Assembly (NCBI RefSeq): GCF_001957125.1 | Contig: NZ_MPHJ01000005.1 | Coordinates: 62,001-126,000, forward strand | Length of the DNA stretch: 64,000 nucleotides | Source: Shewanella sp. UCD-KL12 | GTDB taxonomy: Bacteria > Pseudomonadota > Gammaproteobacteria > Enterobacterales > Shewanellaceae | Reading direction: 5' to 3' | Notes under the pieces: model-generated | What the model was told of the DNA's origin: nothing | The model's database searches: none | The model's input: the letters and a program-made list of their open reading frames with translations, nothing else | Shown here: positions 18,671 through 28,372 of the stretch, in pieces | Position numbering within the stretch: position 1 is the first letter of the stretch | Layout of the letters: the number at the start of each line of letters is the position of its first letter | Program-made: the position numbers and the translations under genes

Positions 18671-18830
18671 AGAAAAATACCAAAAACATCAGTTTATGGT
18701 GATTTATAGCGACCGCCAAGGCGATAATTAAAATATGAGACTGAAAACATGGAGATAATTGTTACAGGGTTATAGGTTGCATAAGTTGAAATTAAGCCTC
18801 CCATGAAAACCAGTGACTCTTTAAGATCCA

Positions 18831-19223
18831 CTATCCACCGAAGGTAATATCAACTTCATGCTCCTCTTCACTAACTGGTTTTACCGTAAAGAAGATACCT
18901 AGCGGACATTCATCAGCTTTGACTGGAGCGGGAGACAGGAAGCCTTTTTGCCCACCTTTACTCGTCGTCCACACTCGACAAGCGCGTTCACCTTCATCTG
19001 TCATAAAAACAATCTTAGTTGTACCCTGCTCATCTAACTTAGGCCCAACGCTTGTGCTCTCATCCCAATCCTCTCTTAAGGCTTTAATCACACTATGACA
19101 GATCGCTTTAGCATCATATTGGATGTTCGCTTCATGCTCGGTAGTACCGAGTGAAGTCGACGCATGAGCAGCTAATGGGATAAAGCTAAAAATAGACAAG
19201 ATAACCAGAGTAGTTTTCAACAT
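18831..19223 (-). CDS. Small secreted protein of unknown function
   Basis: A 130-residue protein with a clean signal peptide (cleavage after AAHA). The mature protein has three cysteines (AICHSV, ERACRVW, DECPLG), so a disulfide is possible. No family recognised. The acidic C-terminus ends HEVDITFGG. It lies among several other small exported proteins on the same strand but separated by spacers. Confidence 0.65.
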   Translation of the reverse strand: MLKTTLVILSIFSFIPLAAHASTSLGTTEHEANIQYDAKAICHSVIKALREDWDESTSVGPKLDEQGTTKIVFMTDEGERACRVWTTSKGGQKGFLSPAPVKADECPLGIFFTVKPVSEEEHEVDITFGG

Positions 19224-19430
19224 TTGCAGGCCTAAATATAGTGATATTCAGCAATATGACCTAAGGGCTCAAGGTAAGTTCGCTCAGTGGTTAGCGCTTT
19301 TCGTATTGAAGCCATTTATTGTGACGCTGAGCTCATTTTTAAAAAGCGAAGAATAGTCAATAAGGAAGTACAAACATATCAATTTATAATAGTATTCTAT
19401 GAATATAAAGATTTAGTATTAGAATCGCTT

Positions 19431-19462
19431 GGCAGTGTGAACTTTATCAAATACACACTGCC
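19431..19462 (-). terminator. Stem-loop just after the small peptide gene
   Basis: GGCAGTGTG (19431-19439) and CACACTGCC (19454-19462) form a perfect 9-bp stem with a 14-base loop, starting 12 bases after the stop of the 19475-19621 gene. No U-tract follows on the minus strand. Confidence 0.5.
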
Positions 19463-19474
19463 ATCAATATTACT

Positions 19475-19621
19475 CTACCATGTGATATAGAAGCAGAAGC
19501 CCCATAAACACCCTCCAATTGAACCATCTGGATTAACTACGTCATCTGCTGCTAGTGCAAAGTTTGAAAACATAGCACTTGCTGTTAGCATTGCTGTTAA
19601 CCCAATAAGTTTATTTTTCAT
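19475..19621 (-). CDS. 48-residue secreted two-cysteine peptide
   Basis: A short gene with strong start signals: AAAGGAG lies 6 bases before the ATG at 19621. The product has a classical signal peptide (MKNKLIGL...) ending FALA/ADD, which would leave a mature peptide of 24 residues. The mature part starts ADDVVNPDGSIGG and ends in a hydrophobic CLWGFCFYITW with two cysteines spaced CxxxxC and two Trp. A hairpin follows the stop. It is 103 bp downstream of the 20165-19725 gene on the same strand. Size, export signal and amphipathic tail suggest a secreted peptide (bacteriocin-, signal- or membrane-active type), but no function is shown. Confidence 0.7.
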   Translation of the reverse strand: MKNKLIGLTAMLTASAMFSNFALAADDVVNPDGSIGGCLWGFCFYITW

Positions 19622-19724
19622 ATAAAACTCCTTTAATTTACATTAATCGCACTTCATTGTGCACGGTAAGTTATAACCTAAATCATAACTAAACTTTCAA
19701 CTTTATATTAAAATTACACCATAT

Positions 19725-20165
19725 TCATATTAGATTTATATTAACAATATGAAACTCATTTAAATTTAGCACATCCATATATTCTTTCTGTTCATTACAT
19801 GGCTCACAATCAAACATCTTGCTAACAGAAACATTTATTATGTAATAATTGGCAGTGGGATCATCACTCTCTGCTGCAGATAAAACCATCTTTATTAAAG
19901 CTTTTATTTTTGGTATGTCATCATCGTCAATATCTACATCCAAGCTATTTTTATTTATCGACAGCAAAAACTCCACTAGTTCACTGGAGTTTTCACCGGT
20001 TTCAAAATAAACAGGAGAAAGGTCTTTCGATATAATAAAGGTTTGTGGGAAACGATTGGGAAGATCTAAATCCTTCCAGTCTTTAGCTCTTACATCTAAT
20101 TCTACAGCAGAAGATAGTGTCGAAAATGCTATAGTTGCTATCGCAACCAATATTAGTGCTCTCAT
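19725..20165 (-). CDS. Secreted protein of unknown function upstream of the small peptide
   Basis: A 146-residue protein with signal peptide MRALILVAIATIAFSTLSSA. The mature part is acidic, with a DVDIDDDDIPK run near residue 80 and a single CEPC pair (MFDCEPCNEQKEY) that could be a redox or metal motif. No family recognised. Its codon use and surroundings are very AT-rich. It lies directly upstream of the 48-residue peptide on the same strand, so the two may be cotranscribed. Confidence 0.65.
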   Translation of the reverse strand: MRALILVAIATIAFSTLSSAVELDVRAKDWKDLDLPNRFPQTFIISKDLSPVYFETGENSSELVEFLLSINKNSLDVDIDDDDIPKIKALIKMVLSAAESDDPTANYYIINVSVSKMFDCEPCNEQKEYMDVLNLNEFHIVNINLI

Positions 20166-20694
20166 CCGTGAGTCGCCTTTTATTTTATGAGTCGAACATT
20201 ATATATGTTACAGCGAGATTATAAACTGCAAAATAAAATTTTGTCAAACAATAAAAAGCCCAAAACAATTATCCACAATAAATAATTTCATGTAGACCAA
20301 TAAACACCTGAGATTAAATAAAACATAAACTAAACGGCTAGTACATTAGTATGGACCATATAAAACATAATAATAAATCCAACTATACCAAACTATAAAA
20401 GGCAGATAAAAATAAAGACTTATAAACATCCAACTAGAAAGAAAAATTTATATACAAATAACTCATATTATTAGTCATGCGACTCAGGTAGCGCAGCTTA
20501 CATAATATTTTGTATAAAAAAGCCTCAGCCTTCATAGCGAAGTACTGAGGATTTCTGTTAGTGGTTGCTCTTAGTTGTTAGTGTTTGCTCTTAATGAATT
20601 AGGGCGATGACCTCAATGTCAGACACTTTTCTATTAGGTTGTTACTTAGATTCCTAATTCAGTTTCTAAAATAGACTCTTAAATAGCTTAAAAA
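20166..20694. other. 530-bp AT-rich spacer with one terminator and a 20-bp-period repeat
   Basis: Very AT-rich, without convincing genes. It contains a minus-strand terminator (20523-20550), two near-identical 17-mers GTTAGTG(G/T)TTGCTCTTA at 20557-20573 and 20577-20593, and one consensus DnaA box TTATCCACA at 20269-20277, which stands alone. Confidence 0.6.
20523..20550 (-). terminator. Terminator of the DUF2306 gene
   Basis: CCTCAG (20523-20528) pairs with CTGAGG (20545-20550), with an inner TTC/GAA pairing. On the minus strand the stem is followed by CTTTTTTA, a good U-tract. It lies about 145 bases after the stop of the gene ending at 20695. Confidence 0.7.
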
Positions 20695-21570
20695 TTAAAT
20701 CCTTGGTAACCACATTCCCATTGAAGCAGCGAATATCCCGCCAGCCATAGCGAGAGTAAGTACCACTAAACTGAAAGAAAACGCTAACTTAACCTTTGGG
20801 CTTTTACTGTCAGATGCAGCAAAGTACATTTGAGCGACCGCCAGCGGGATCAGGTACTGAGCAAAGCCTAAGAAGCTTAAAAATGGGCCTTCGAATGTTT
20901 TAGGATCAAAGCCTACCGGCGCTTGGTGTACCATCAACCACAACATCAGCCCGATACGGAAAAACCACACCCCTCCCATAGCGATAAACAAGCGTAATGC
21001 CCAACGTCTATGGGTTTTAATATCACGCTTAATCGCATGGTATACCGCAAGACCTGCAAACATCATGATTAAAATAGCGTTTAAACTGATGCTGTACTTA
21101 CCGATTTCGCCGCCTGCAACACCACGGCTCCACACCATAAATAGGCCGCCTAAACTCAATATAAAAGCGGTAAAAATATAGATCCGCCCATTTACGCGGT
21201 GCAACTTAGGCGCATAAGATCTTATCTGAGGAATAAGCTGTAGTGGACCACCAACAAGCACCACTAATGCCAATAAAAGATGCATACCAACAGCGAAGTT
21301 TCCTATGCTGTCGCCTGCAACATAACCGTGTGGCATCACCTTGTTCCATCCTGACAGATCGCCAGAAATTGCAACCCCACCATAAAACATGGCCACATAG
21401 GCTGCGAAAATCCATTGCCCTACAACGGTCACTGCAAACCATAGTTTGGCACTATGGCCCAGCCAGCTCCCGCTTCTAGAATCACTCATTGAATGGCTCA
21501 CCGATTGAGTCGTTACATTCTGACTTTCCCCATCTACCGCTATTGTTTTGATTATTGCAGCTTCACTCAT
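20695..21570 (-). CDS. DUF2306 family membrane protein
   Basis: A 291-residue integral membrane protein. After about 40 polar residues it has seven predicted membrane segments. DUF2306-like motifs are visible: GPLQLIPQIRSYAPKLHR followed by NGRIYIF, and the later IKRDIKTHRRWALRLF with conserved His. The paired HR residues and His-rich loops suggest a haem- or quinone-linked fold, but that is inference. Function unknown. Transcribed alone, with a terminator downstream. Confidence 0.8.
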   Translation of the reverse strand: MSEAAIIKTIAVDGESQNVTTQSVSHSMSDSRSGSWLGHSAKLWFAVTVVGQWIFAAYVAMFYGGVAISGDLSGWNKVMPHGYVAGDSIGNFAVGMHLLLALVVLVGGPLQLIPQIRSYAPKLHRVNGRIYIFTAFILSLGGLFMVWSRGVAGGEIGKYSISLNAILIMMFAGLAVYHAIKRDIKTHRRWALRLFIAMGGVWFFRIGLMLWLMVHQAPVGFDPKTFEGPFLSFLGFAQYLIPLAVAQMYFAASDSKSPKVKLAFSFSLVVLTLAMAGGIFAASMGMWLPRI

Positions 21571-21967
21571 GCCTATCCCCTTGGCTGTCCCTTAAGATTT
21601 ATCGAACGATATTTAACACATCGTTAACAGCAAAAGTTATGCCAAATTCATACTCACACAAAATCAACAAGTTATAGATTTAGTTCTTCTTAAAGTGATG
21701 ATCGTTTTCACTGATAGTTAGTTAATATCACAATTTCTATACAGGGTAAGAGGAGTGGACACAGCCTAAACTGAAGCATTAAGTAGATAGGGAAATTGAG
21801 TGTAAATTGAGTATAAATTGAGGTAGTAGCAGACGTTAAGCCTACTAATTAATTCTATTTACTGAAGGATGTAGGCCTGTCTATGGGGGGCTTTTTATGA
21901 GAGCCTTTTTATGAGAGCCTTTTTATGAGAAACTTCTTCGATATCAAATAATTCAAATGGACCTTGA
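21571..21967. other. 397-bp spacer with short tandem repeats
   Basis: Divergent spacer between the DUF2306 gene and the 21968 gene. It carries three copies of (G)CCTTTTTATGAGA at 21889-21930, with a 14-bp period, about 38 bases before the ATG at 21968. It also has GAGT(G/A)TAAATT repeated twice near 21800-21822. No gene seen. Confidence 0.6.
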
Positions 21968-22384
21968 ATGAAAAACCTCACCATAGCCATACTCGTCATC
22001 GCCATCATATATGGTATTTATGATAATAGTTCTACTAAAGAAACTGTCAGTGACATTATCACCTTGACCCCAGTCGCCGCCGAATTCACCTCAGACCTCT
22101 CAAGATCTTGGTCATACCAAGCTTTAGAGAAGCACATAGATTCAAAACACCTCATTTCAAACGAACAAAACTATCGCAGTATGCTTGAAAAAGCTAAACC
22201 TCTTGGACAGATGGAGCGTTGCAACAAACTACAGATGAACCAGCTCCATAAACAAAAAACGGATGGACCCATTGTCGTGTCGGGCGTATGCCAATTCGAA
22301 TATGGAACCGCCTCCCTCATGCTGGTTTTTTCTCATAAAATTGAGGAGTTTGAAATAATAGCTTGGTCAATTAAGTCAGCCTAG
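21968..22384 (+). CDS. Small membrane-anchored or secreted protein of unknown function
   Basis: A 138-residue protein with an N-terminal hydrophobic segment (MKNLTIAILVIAIIYGIY) that can act as an anchor or uncleaved signal. The rest, facing the periplasm, contains two cysteines (MERCNKLQ and VSGVCQFEYG) that could form a disulfide. No family recognised. The ribosome site is weak (GGACC at 21959-21963). The 3' neighbour is a long spacer. Confidence 0.6.
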   Translation: MKNLTIAILVIAIIYGIYDNSSTKETVSDIITLTPVAAEFTSDLSRSWSYQALEKHIDSKHLISNEQNYRSMLEKAKPLGQMERCNKLQMNQLHKQKTDGPIVVSGVCQFEYGTASLMLVFSHKIEEFEIIAWSIKSA

Positions 22385-22844
22385 TTTTCACACTTTTCTT
22401 GTAGATATTATGAGTCCAATGATTATCAAGCTCTAGCTCTCCCTTCGCTTGAGAGCTAGCACAGTAGAATGGATGCGATTGATAGATGATTCTTAAAACT
22501 AAGCAGCGACAAAGCATCAAGTGCTAGTCATCAAAGACTAAAAGTTCGCTTTTAATGAAAGCTAACTCTGCCAACTTCATTTGCTTGCTAAAGAAAAGAT
22601 AAGCTACGAACATTGCGTAAAATCAAACAATTACACCCCAATGTATGGCAAGTTTGACTCTCTTCTAGGAATTAGTACGTGAAATGCAACATATGCACAA
22701 AGAACACGCCGATGAAGCAGGGCTGCCACCGTCTCAAAACAAAGAGCAAAAGCAAGAATACTAAGGTGCAGAAGCGCAGAGAGGCCTATACGTTGAACTG
22801 CCAAGATTGTGGTTGAAGCCAACAGACAGTCTAAGGAGTAAAAC
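22385..22844. other. 460-bp spacer with a possible 34-codon ORF
   Basis: Mostly non-coding. At 22712-22816 (+) a 34-codon frame MKQGCHRLKTKSKSK... ends LNCQDCG and is very basic with a C..CxxC arrangement. It has no good ribosome site, so I leave it as a possibility or a gene remnant. A second overlapping frame at 22669-22764 ends in QNKEQKQEY. Confidence 0.4.
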
Positions 22845-23462
22845 TTGAAAAGCATGGAAAGAGGCAAGATTGTTCGTTGGAACGATGAAAAAGGCTTTGG
22901 CTTTATTAAACCAGAAACGGCTAACGGCAAAGATGTGTTTATTCATATCTCAATATTAAAGCAGATGGTAAGAAAGCCTGTCGTTGGTGACCAAGTTAAC
23001 TATTTCTCAGAATTGCAGAGCGATGGCAAGAGTAAAGCTATCAAAGCCAATATTGAGGGTGTTGCTGTTATCGCATCAACCTCTAAACGGGATGCAACCA
23101 CTAATCATAATAAGAAGAGTCACAACAGACACAGTCGCCAATCCAAATCATCCAGTGTCATGCTTATACCGCTACTTGTCATTCTTGTACTAGGTATCTT
23201 CGGCTTTCAAAGATTCGAAGCGCTAACAGCACAATCAAACACACAAGTGGAAATCAGTAACGAGCCTCCCCTGCAGCAACTAGCTGCAGAACCAATAAAG
23301 TGGGAGCAGCCCAATGAGACATTTCGCTGTGAAGCCGGGAAGCAACACTGCAGCCAAATGCGCTCATGCGCCGAAGCAAAGTACTACCAGAGAAACTGCC
23401 CCGGCACCAAAATGGATGGCGATAGCGACGGCATCCCATGTGAAAGGCAATGGTGTAATTAA
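22845..23462 (+). CDS. Cold-shock domain / TM / excalibur fusion protein
   Basis: A 205-residue three-part protein. Residues 1-70 are a cold-shock OB-fold with RNP-type motifs (GKIVRWNDEKGFGFIKP, DVFIHIS). A basic His/Ser/Lys linker follows, then one membrane helix (about 105-122, MLIPLLVILVLGIFGF). The C-terminus is an excalibur Ca-binding domain: FRCEAGKQHCSQMRSCAEAK and DGDSDGIPCERQWC with the DxDxDG loop. This would put the nucleic-acid-binding domain in the cytoplasm and the Ca-binding domain in the periplasm. Start is TTG at 22845, with AAGGAG at 22833-22838. Function of the combination unknown. Confidence 0.85.
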   Translation: MKSMERGKIVRWNDEKGFGFIKPETANGKDVFIHISILKQMVRKPVVGDQVNYFSELQSDGKSKAIKANIEGVAVIASTSKRDATTNHNKKSHNRHSRQSKSSSVMLIPLLVILVLGIFGFQRFEALTAQSNTQVEISNEPPLQQLAAEPIKWEQPNETFRCEAGKQHCSQMRSCAEAKYYQRNCPGTKMDGDSDGIPCERQWCN

Positions 23463-23473
23463 TATTAAAAAGG

Positions 23474-23497
23474 GTCGGAGTAAAAGTTTACTCTGAC
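23474..23497 (+). terminator. Hairpin after the cold-shock/excalibur gene
   Basis: GTCGGAGTAAA (23474-23484) pairs with TTTACTCTGAC (23487-23497), allowing one G-U pair, 12 bases after the stop. It is followed by GCCATTTATT. Probable terminator or a member of a dispersed repeat: a related GATCAGAGTAAATTT string is at 24199. Confidence 0.45.
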
Positions 23498-23538
23498 GCC
23501 ATTTATTACTCGGCTTTACGACATTAAAGGAACTAAGA

Positions 23539-24183
23539 ATGACTGCTAAACCCATAAAACTTTTCATTTCTGTATTTTTTTCACTTCTAACGACTTCATG
23601 CGTGTTTACAGAAGCCTTATGGCGAGAGTCTAGCTATGATGAGTCATTCGCTAGTTTTTTAATTAGTGAAGATAACAAGAACCTAGTCATCATCGGAGAG
23701 AAGTACCACTACGTTATCAAGCCGTCAGAAACGCTCGTCAACATTTTAAAATCAAGCTATAAACCGAACATCCAAGGTCACTTTGATTATTTTAAAGTAG
23801 AGGCTAATGACAATATCAAGGGGACATATTCCCTCACCTTTAATGCTATCCCCTCAGAAGCAACTAAAGAGTGGCTTAATGCCAATGATTTTAAGGTAAA
23901 AGAGCATAAAAAACTTGGTGATAAATTTGTTTTTCAAGGCAATATTTCAGGAGTAAGGTACCTTCCAAGTGAATCCGTCAATAATACCTTTAGTTTCAAT
24001 AAAGCCTACTCGGTCAGTATTTATGAAGAAATATCTACTGCAGGACAAGCATATAGAACGGCACTATCACCTATATCTGTAGCACTAGATGGCACTTTAG
24101 CCATCGGTGGGATGGCTTTATTCATTACGGCTTGCACTGGGAAAAGAGTCACAACAGGGAAAGGCGCCGATAATATCTGTTAA
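23539..24183 (+). CDS. Lipoprotein of unknown function
   Basis: A 214-residue predicted lipoprotein: the signal peptide ends LLTTSCVF. The first 150 mature residues look like a beta-rich domain (NLVIIGEKYHYVIKP, GTYSLTFNAIPSEATKEWLN, GDKFVFQGNISG). A hydrophobic stretch near residues 182-199 (ALDGTLAIGGMALFITACTG) could insert in the membrane. AAAGGAA at 23526-23532 supports the ATG. No family recognised. It stands alone between the excalibur gene and the groEL terminators. Confidence 0.65.
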   Translation: MTAKPIKLFISVFFSLLTTSCVFTEALWRESSYDESFASFLISEDNKNLVIIGEKYHYVIKPSETLVNILKSSYKPNIQGHFDYFKVEANDNIKGTYSLTFNAIPSEATKEWLNANDFKVKEHKKLGDKFVFQGNISGVRYLPSESVNNTFSFNKAYSVSIYEEISTAGQAYRTALSPISVALDGTLAIGGMALFITACTGKRVTTGKGADNIC

Positions 24184-24222
24184 AGATATAATAAATGGGA
24201 TCAGAGTAAATTTAACTAAAAG

Positions 24223-24258
24223 CTAGATTCCGGCTAAGAGCATCACCGGAATGACGGT
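24223..24258. repeat. Palindromic dispersed element, copy A
   Basis: CTAGATTCCGG followed 13 bases later by CCGGAATGACGGT: ATTCCGG and CCGGAAT are inverted. A second copy is at 24445-24481. Confidence 0.7.
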
Positions 24259-24264
24259 AAAGAA

Positions 24265-24296
24265 AAAGCCCCGATACCGTAAGGTATCGAGGCTTT
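24265..24296 (-). terminator. Terminator hairpin, distal copy
   Basis: AAAGCC-C-CGATACC (24265-24278) pairs with GGTATCG-A-GGCTTT (24283-24296), loop GTAA. On the minus strand it is followed by TTCTTT. It probably backs up the groEL terminator and may also stop the plus-strand lipoprotein transcript. Confidence 0.75.
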
Positions 24297-24444
24297 AAAT
24301 CTTTTAGGGTTTAAGCTTCTAGGCTAAGACCAGCAAAAGTAACTAACGCAGGAAAAATCGATTTAGAGCAAGGCTTCTTGCCACGACGTTTAGCTTCTTA
24401 AACGGATATGATAAAGGGAACAGAGCCCATTAGCAGAAAAGCCA

Positions 24445-24481
24445 CTAGATTCCGGCCCACAAGCATTGCCGGAATGACGGT
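24445..24481. repeat. Palindromic dispersed element, copy B
   Basis: CTAGATTCCGG followed by GCCGGAATGACGGT, the same element as at 24223-24258, with a different 13-base centre. Confidence 0.7.
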
Positions 24482-24537
24482 GTTCACAACATTGCACTAG
24501 CACCTATTTAGTTAGCACCTCTTCAAACTCCAGACAT

Positions 24538-24565
24538 AAAAAAACCGATACTCTAAAAGTATCGG
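24538..24565 (-). terminator. Terminator hairpin of groESL, proximal copy
   Basis: CCGATACT (24545-24552) and AGTATCGG (24558-24565) form an 8-bp stem. On the minus strand seven T follow, a typical Rho-independent terminator. Confidence 0.85.
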
Positions 24566-24717
24566 CTTTCATCTTTAGTTCTAAGCTTTTGAGCTATAGA
24601 CCAACAGACGTTTTTGCGCAGGATAGATTGATTATGACAAGGCGCCTTGAGCGACGCGTAGTCTTTCTTACGCGAGCGAATGGCAACGCAGTAAGAATCA
24701 ATTTAGACCAGCAAAAA

Positions 24718-26391
<1,674 letters not shown>

Positions 26392-26453
26392 TTAAATTGT
26401 CTGTGGCCTAATTCGAGGCCATCACACATTGGAAAATATCTAAACGAAGTGAT

Positions 26454-26744
26454 TTAGCTCACTACAGCCATTAGATCCGACTCTGAAAGGATCAGAACTT
26501 CTTCACCATCAATTTTTTCTTTCTTCACGCCGTAACCTTCGTTGAAGATCACTGTGTCGCCAACTTTTACGTCAAGTGGCTGAACAGAACCATTTTCAAG
26601 AATACGGCCATTGCCTACTGCAAGTACTTCACCGCGAGTTGACTGCTCAGCTGCACTACCGGTTAGCACGATGCCACCCGCTGACTTTGATTCAACTTCA
26701 GAACGTTTAACGATAACGCGGTCATGTAATGGACGAATATTCAT
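26454..26744 (-). CDS. groES: Co-chaperonin GroES (10 kDa)
   Basis: Heptameric lid of the GroEL chamber. At 96 residues it is of family length, with [14 protein letters not shown] at the start, the mobile loop [15 protein letters not shown] (the GroEL-contact IVL), and the tail [13 protein letters not shown]. It is the first gene of the groESL operon. AGGAGCATAC just before the ATG on the minus strand is its ribosome site. A sigma-32-like promoter lies upstream. Confidence 0.98.
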   Translation of the reverse strand: MNIRPLHDRVIVKRSEVESKSAGGIVLTGSAAEQSTRGEVLAVGNGRILENGSVQPLDVKVGDTVIFNEGYGVKKEKIDGEEVLILSESDLMAVVS

Positions 26745-26862
26745 GTATGCTCCTAATGATTTTTTTACCCAACACTGTGTTGGCTGATTATCAATTTATT
26801 CGGCGGTGTTAATAAGTTGACCACTGCAACCTTTAACAGACTAATGCCGTTAGATGTTTGAG

Positions 26863-26891
26863 ATATGGGGGTCAAGACGAACAGATCCAAG
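26863..26891 (-). promoter_or_regulatory. Candidate sigma-32 heat-shock promoter of groESL
   Basis: On the minus strand CTTGGAT (-35; 26885-26891) is followed after 14 bases by CCCCATAT (-10; 26863-26870), a perfect match to the sigma-32 -10 consensus and close to the -35 consensus CTTGAAA. It is 118 bases upstream of the groES ATG. No CIRCE element is seen. Confidence 0.65.
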
Positions 26892-26993
26892 GCCTTTACA
26901 AAAAATATCTCACTTTTTTTAACTGGTCTTTATAAATGAGCAAGCAATCCTGATAGAATTGCGCTCCCTCAGTAGATTAGGCAAGACTTCTCC

Positions 26994-28346
26994 ATGAAAG
27001 ACAGACACGGGCTGCTAACACAGCCAATTGGTCGTGTACTGCTAAATATGAGCCTCCCAAACCTGATTGGTATTTTAACCATTCTTGGGTTCAGCCTCGT
27101 CGACACTTTTTTTATCAGTCAGTTAGGGACAGAATCCTTAGCTGCGATCAGCTTTACCTTTCCGGTAACCTTAGTCATCTCTAGCATTGCCATAGGTATC
27201 GGCGCTGGGGTATCTACTAATCTTGGTCGCTTGATAGGCGGTGGTCATGCCCCCAAGGCCAAGGTGTTTCTGCATGACTCATTACTGTTGACCTTTTTGC
27301 TTATCGCCTTTGTTTCCCTGCTTGGCAGCTTGTGTATCAACCCGCTATTTAGCCTGCTTGGAGCTAATGACTCTAGCCTGCCACTGATCCGTGATTACAT
27401 GTTTATCTGGTATCTTGGCGCACCTCTGTTAGTACTGATGATGGTTGGTAACCAAGGGCTTAGGGCTACGGGTGATACCCGCTCTCCAGCTAAGATAATG
27501 ATGTTAGCGGCGTTAATTAATCTGATACTCGATCCGCTGCTTATCTTTGGTATTGGCCCCTTTCCGCGGCTTGAAATACAAGGTGCGGCGATAGCGACGG
27601 TGATCTCCTGGATTGTCGCCCTGTCTCTGTCGAGCTACCTGCTGATCTTTAAGCGTCACTTAGTGGAGTTTGCCGAGTTTAATATCGAGCGACTCAAGTG
27701 TAACTGGAAACAACTCGCTCATATTGCCCAACCTGCGGCCTTAATGAACCTGCTGAACCCGTTAGCCAACGCCATGATAATGGCTATGCTGGCGCGCATC
27801 GATCATAGTGCGGTCGCCGCCTTCGGTGCGGGTACACGTATTGAGTCGGTGCTGCTTATCGTAGTCATGGCACTATCATCAAGCTTAGTGCCCTTTATTG
27901 CCCAGAATTTAGGGGCTGGACAAACAGCGCGAGCCCGTGATGCCCTGCTGTTGTCGCTCAAATTTGTTTTGGTGTTTCAGACGCTACTTTATCTGCCGCT
28001 ATTTTTATTAGCCGCACCTCTTGCGCAGCTTTTTAGCAGCGACCCTCAGGTTATTGAGTGGTTAACCTTCTACATTATTGCCCTGCCTGCCGCCTATGGG
28101 CCATTGGGCATAGTGATACTCATTGCCACGTCGCTGAATGCCTATCACAGACCCATGAGCTCTTTAGTGCTCAACGTATGTCGCCTGTTCTTAATTATGT
28201 TGCCGCTGGCAGCGCTTGGCTCATATTTAGGTGGTGTAAAAGGCTTGATGATGGCGCTACCAATTACCAATACTGTGATGGGTATAGCCTGCTATATTTT
28301 GGCCAAAAAGATCTCAGAACCGGATCACCTAAAAAAGAGCACCTAA
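26994..28346 (+). CDS. MATE family multidrug efflux transporter
   Basis: Inner-membrane Na+- or H+-coupled exporter of 450 residues with twelve predicted membrane helices in two homologous halves. Signatures: N-terminal QPIGRVLLNMSLPNLIGIL, LVDTFFISQLGTESLAA (helix 1-2), GVSTNLGRLIGGG, and NQGLRATGDTRSPAKIM in the first half. Second-half equivalents are AAFGAGTRIESV and AQNLGAGQTARARDALL. Family members of the NorM type export fluoroquinolones and cationic dyes, but substrate is not predictable here. A qnr-like gene follows after 26 bp, so they are likely one operon. Confidence 0.92.
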   Translation: MKDRHGLLTQPIGRVLLNMSLPNLIGILTILGFSLVDTFFISQLGTESLAAISFTFPVTLVISSIAIGIGAGVSTNLGRLIGGGHAPKAKVFLHDSLLLTFLLIAFVSLLGSLCINPLFSLLGANDSSLPLIRDYMFIWYLGAPLLVLMMVGNQGLRATGDTRSPAKIMMLAALINLILDPLLIFGIGPFPRLEIQGAAIATVISWIVALSLSSYLLIFKRHLVEFAEFNIERLKCNWKQLAHIAQPAALMNLLNPLANAMIMAMLARIDHSAVAAFGAGTRIESVLLIVVMALSSSLVPFIAQNLGAGQTARARDALLLSLKFVLVFQTLLYLPLFLLAAPLAQLFSSDPQVIEWLTFYIIALPAAYGPLGIVILIATSLNAYHRPMSSLVLNVCRLFLIMLPLAALGSYLGGVKGLMMALPITNTVMGIACYILAKKISEPDHLKKST

Positions 28347-28372
28347 AGAAACCAGCAAGCTAAGGAATAGAT

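Larger units (their letters stand above)
24184..24717. other. Spacer after groEL with an imperfect duplication
   Basis: 530 bp between the 23539 lipoprotein and groEL. Each half holds a GATCAGAG/GAACAGAG string, a palindromic element (ATTCCGG...CCGGAAT, see separate entries), a terminator hairpin and a tail containing AGACCA(G/A)CA.A.. and GCGCAGGA-like strings. The halves are about 220-270 bp apart, which suggests an old tandem duplication of the groEL 3' region. Confidence 0.55.

Noticed and set aside
19287-19490. 67-codon plus-strand ORF opposite the small peptide gene
   Set aside because: No ribosome site, overlaps the well-supported minus-strand peptide gene and its hairpin.
20269-20277. 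Consensus DnaA box TTATCCACA, possible replication origin
   Set aside because: Only one box, no cluster and no dnaA, dnaN or gidA genes near; single boxes occur by chance.
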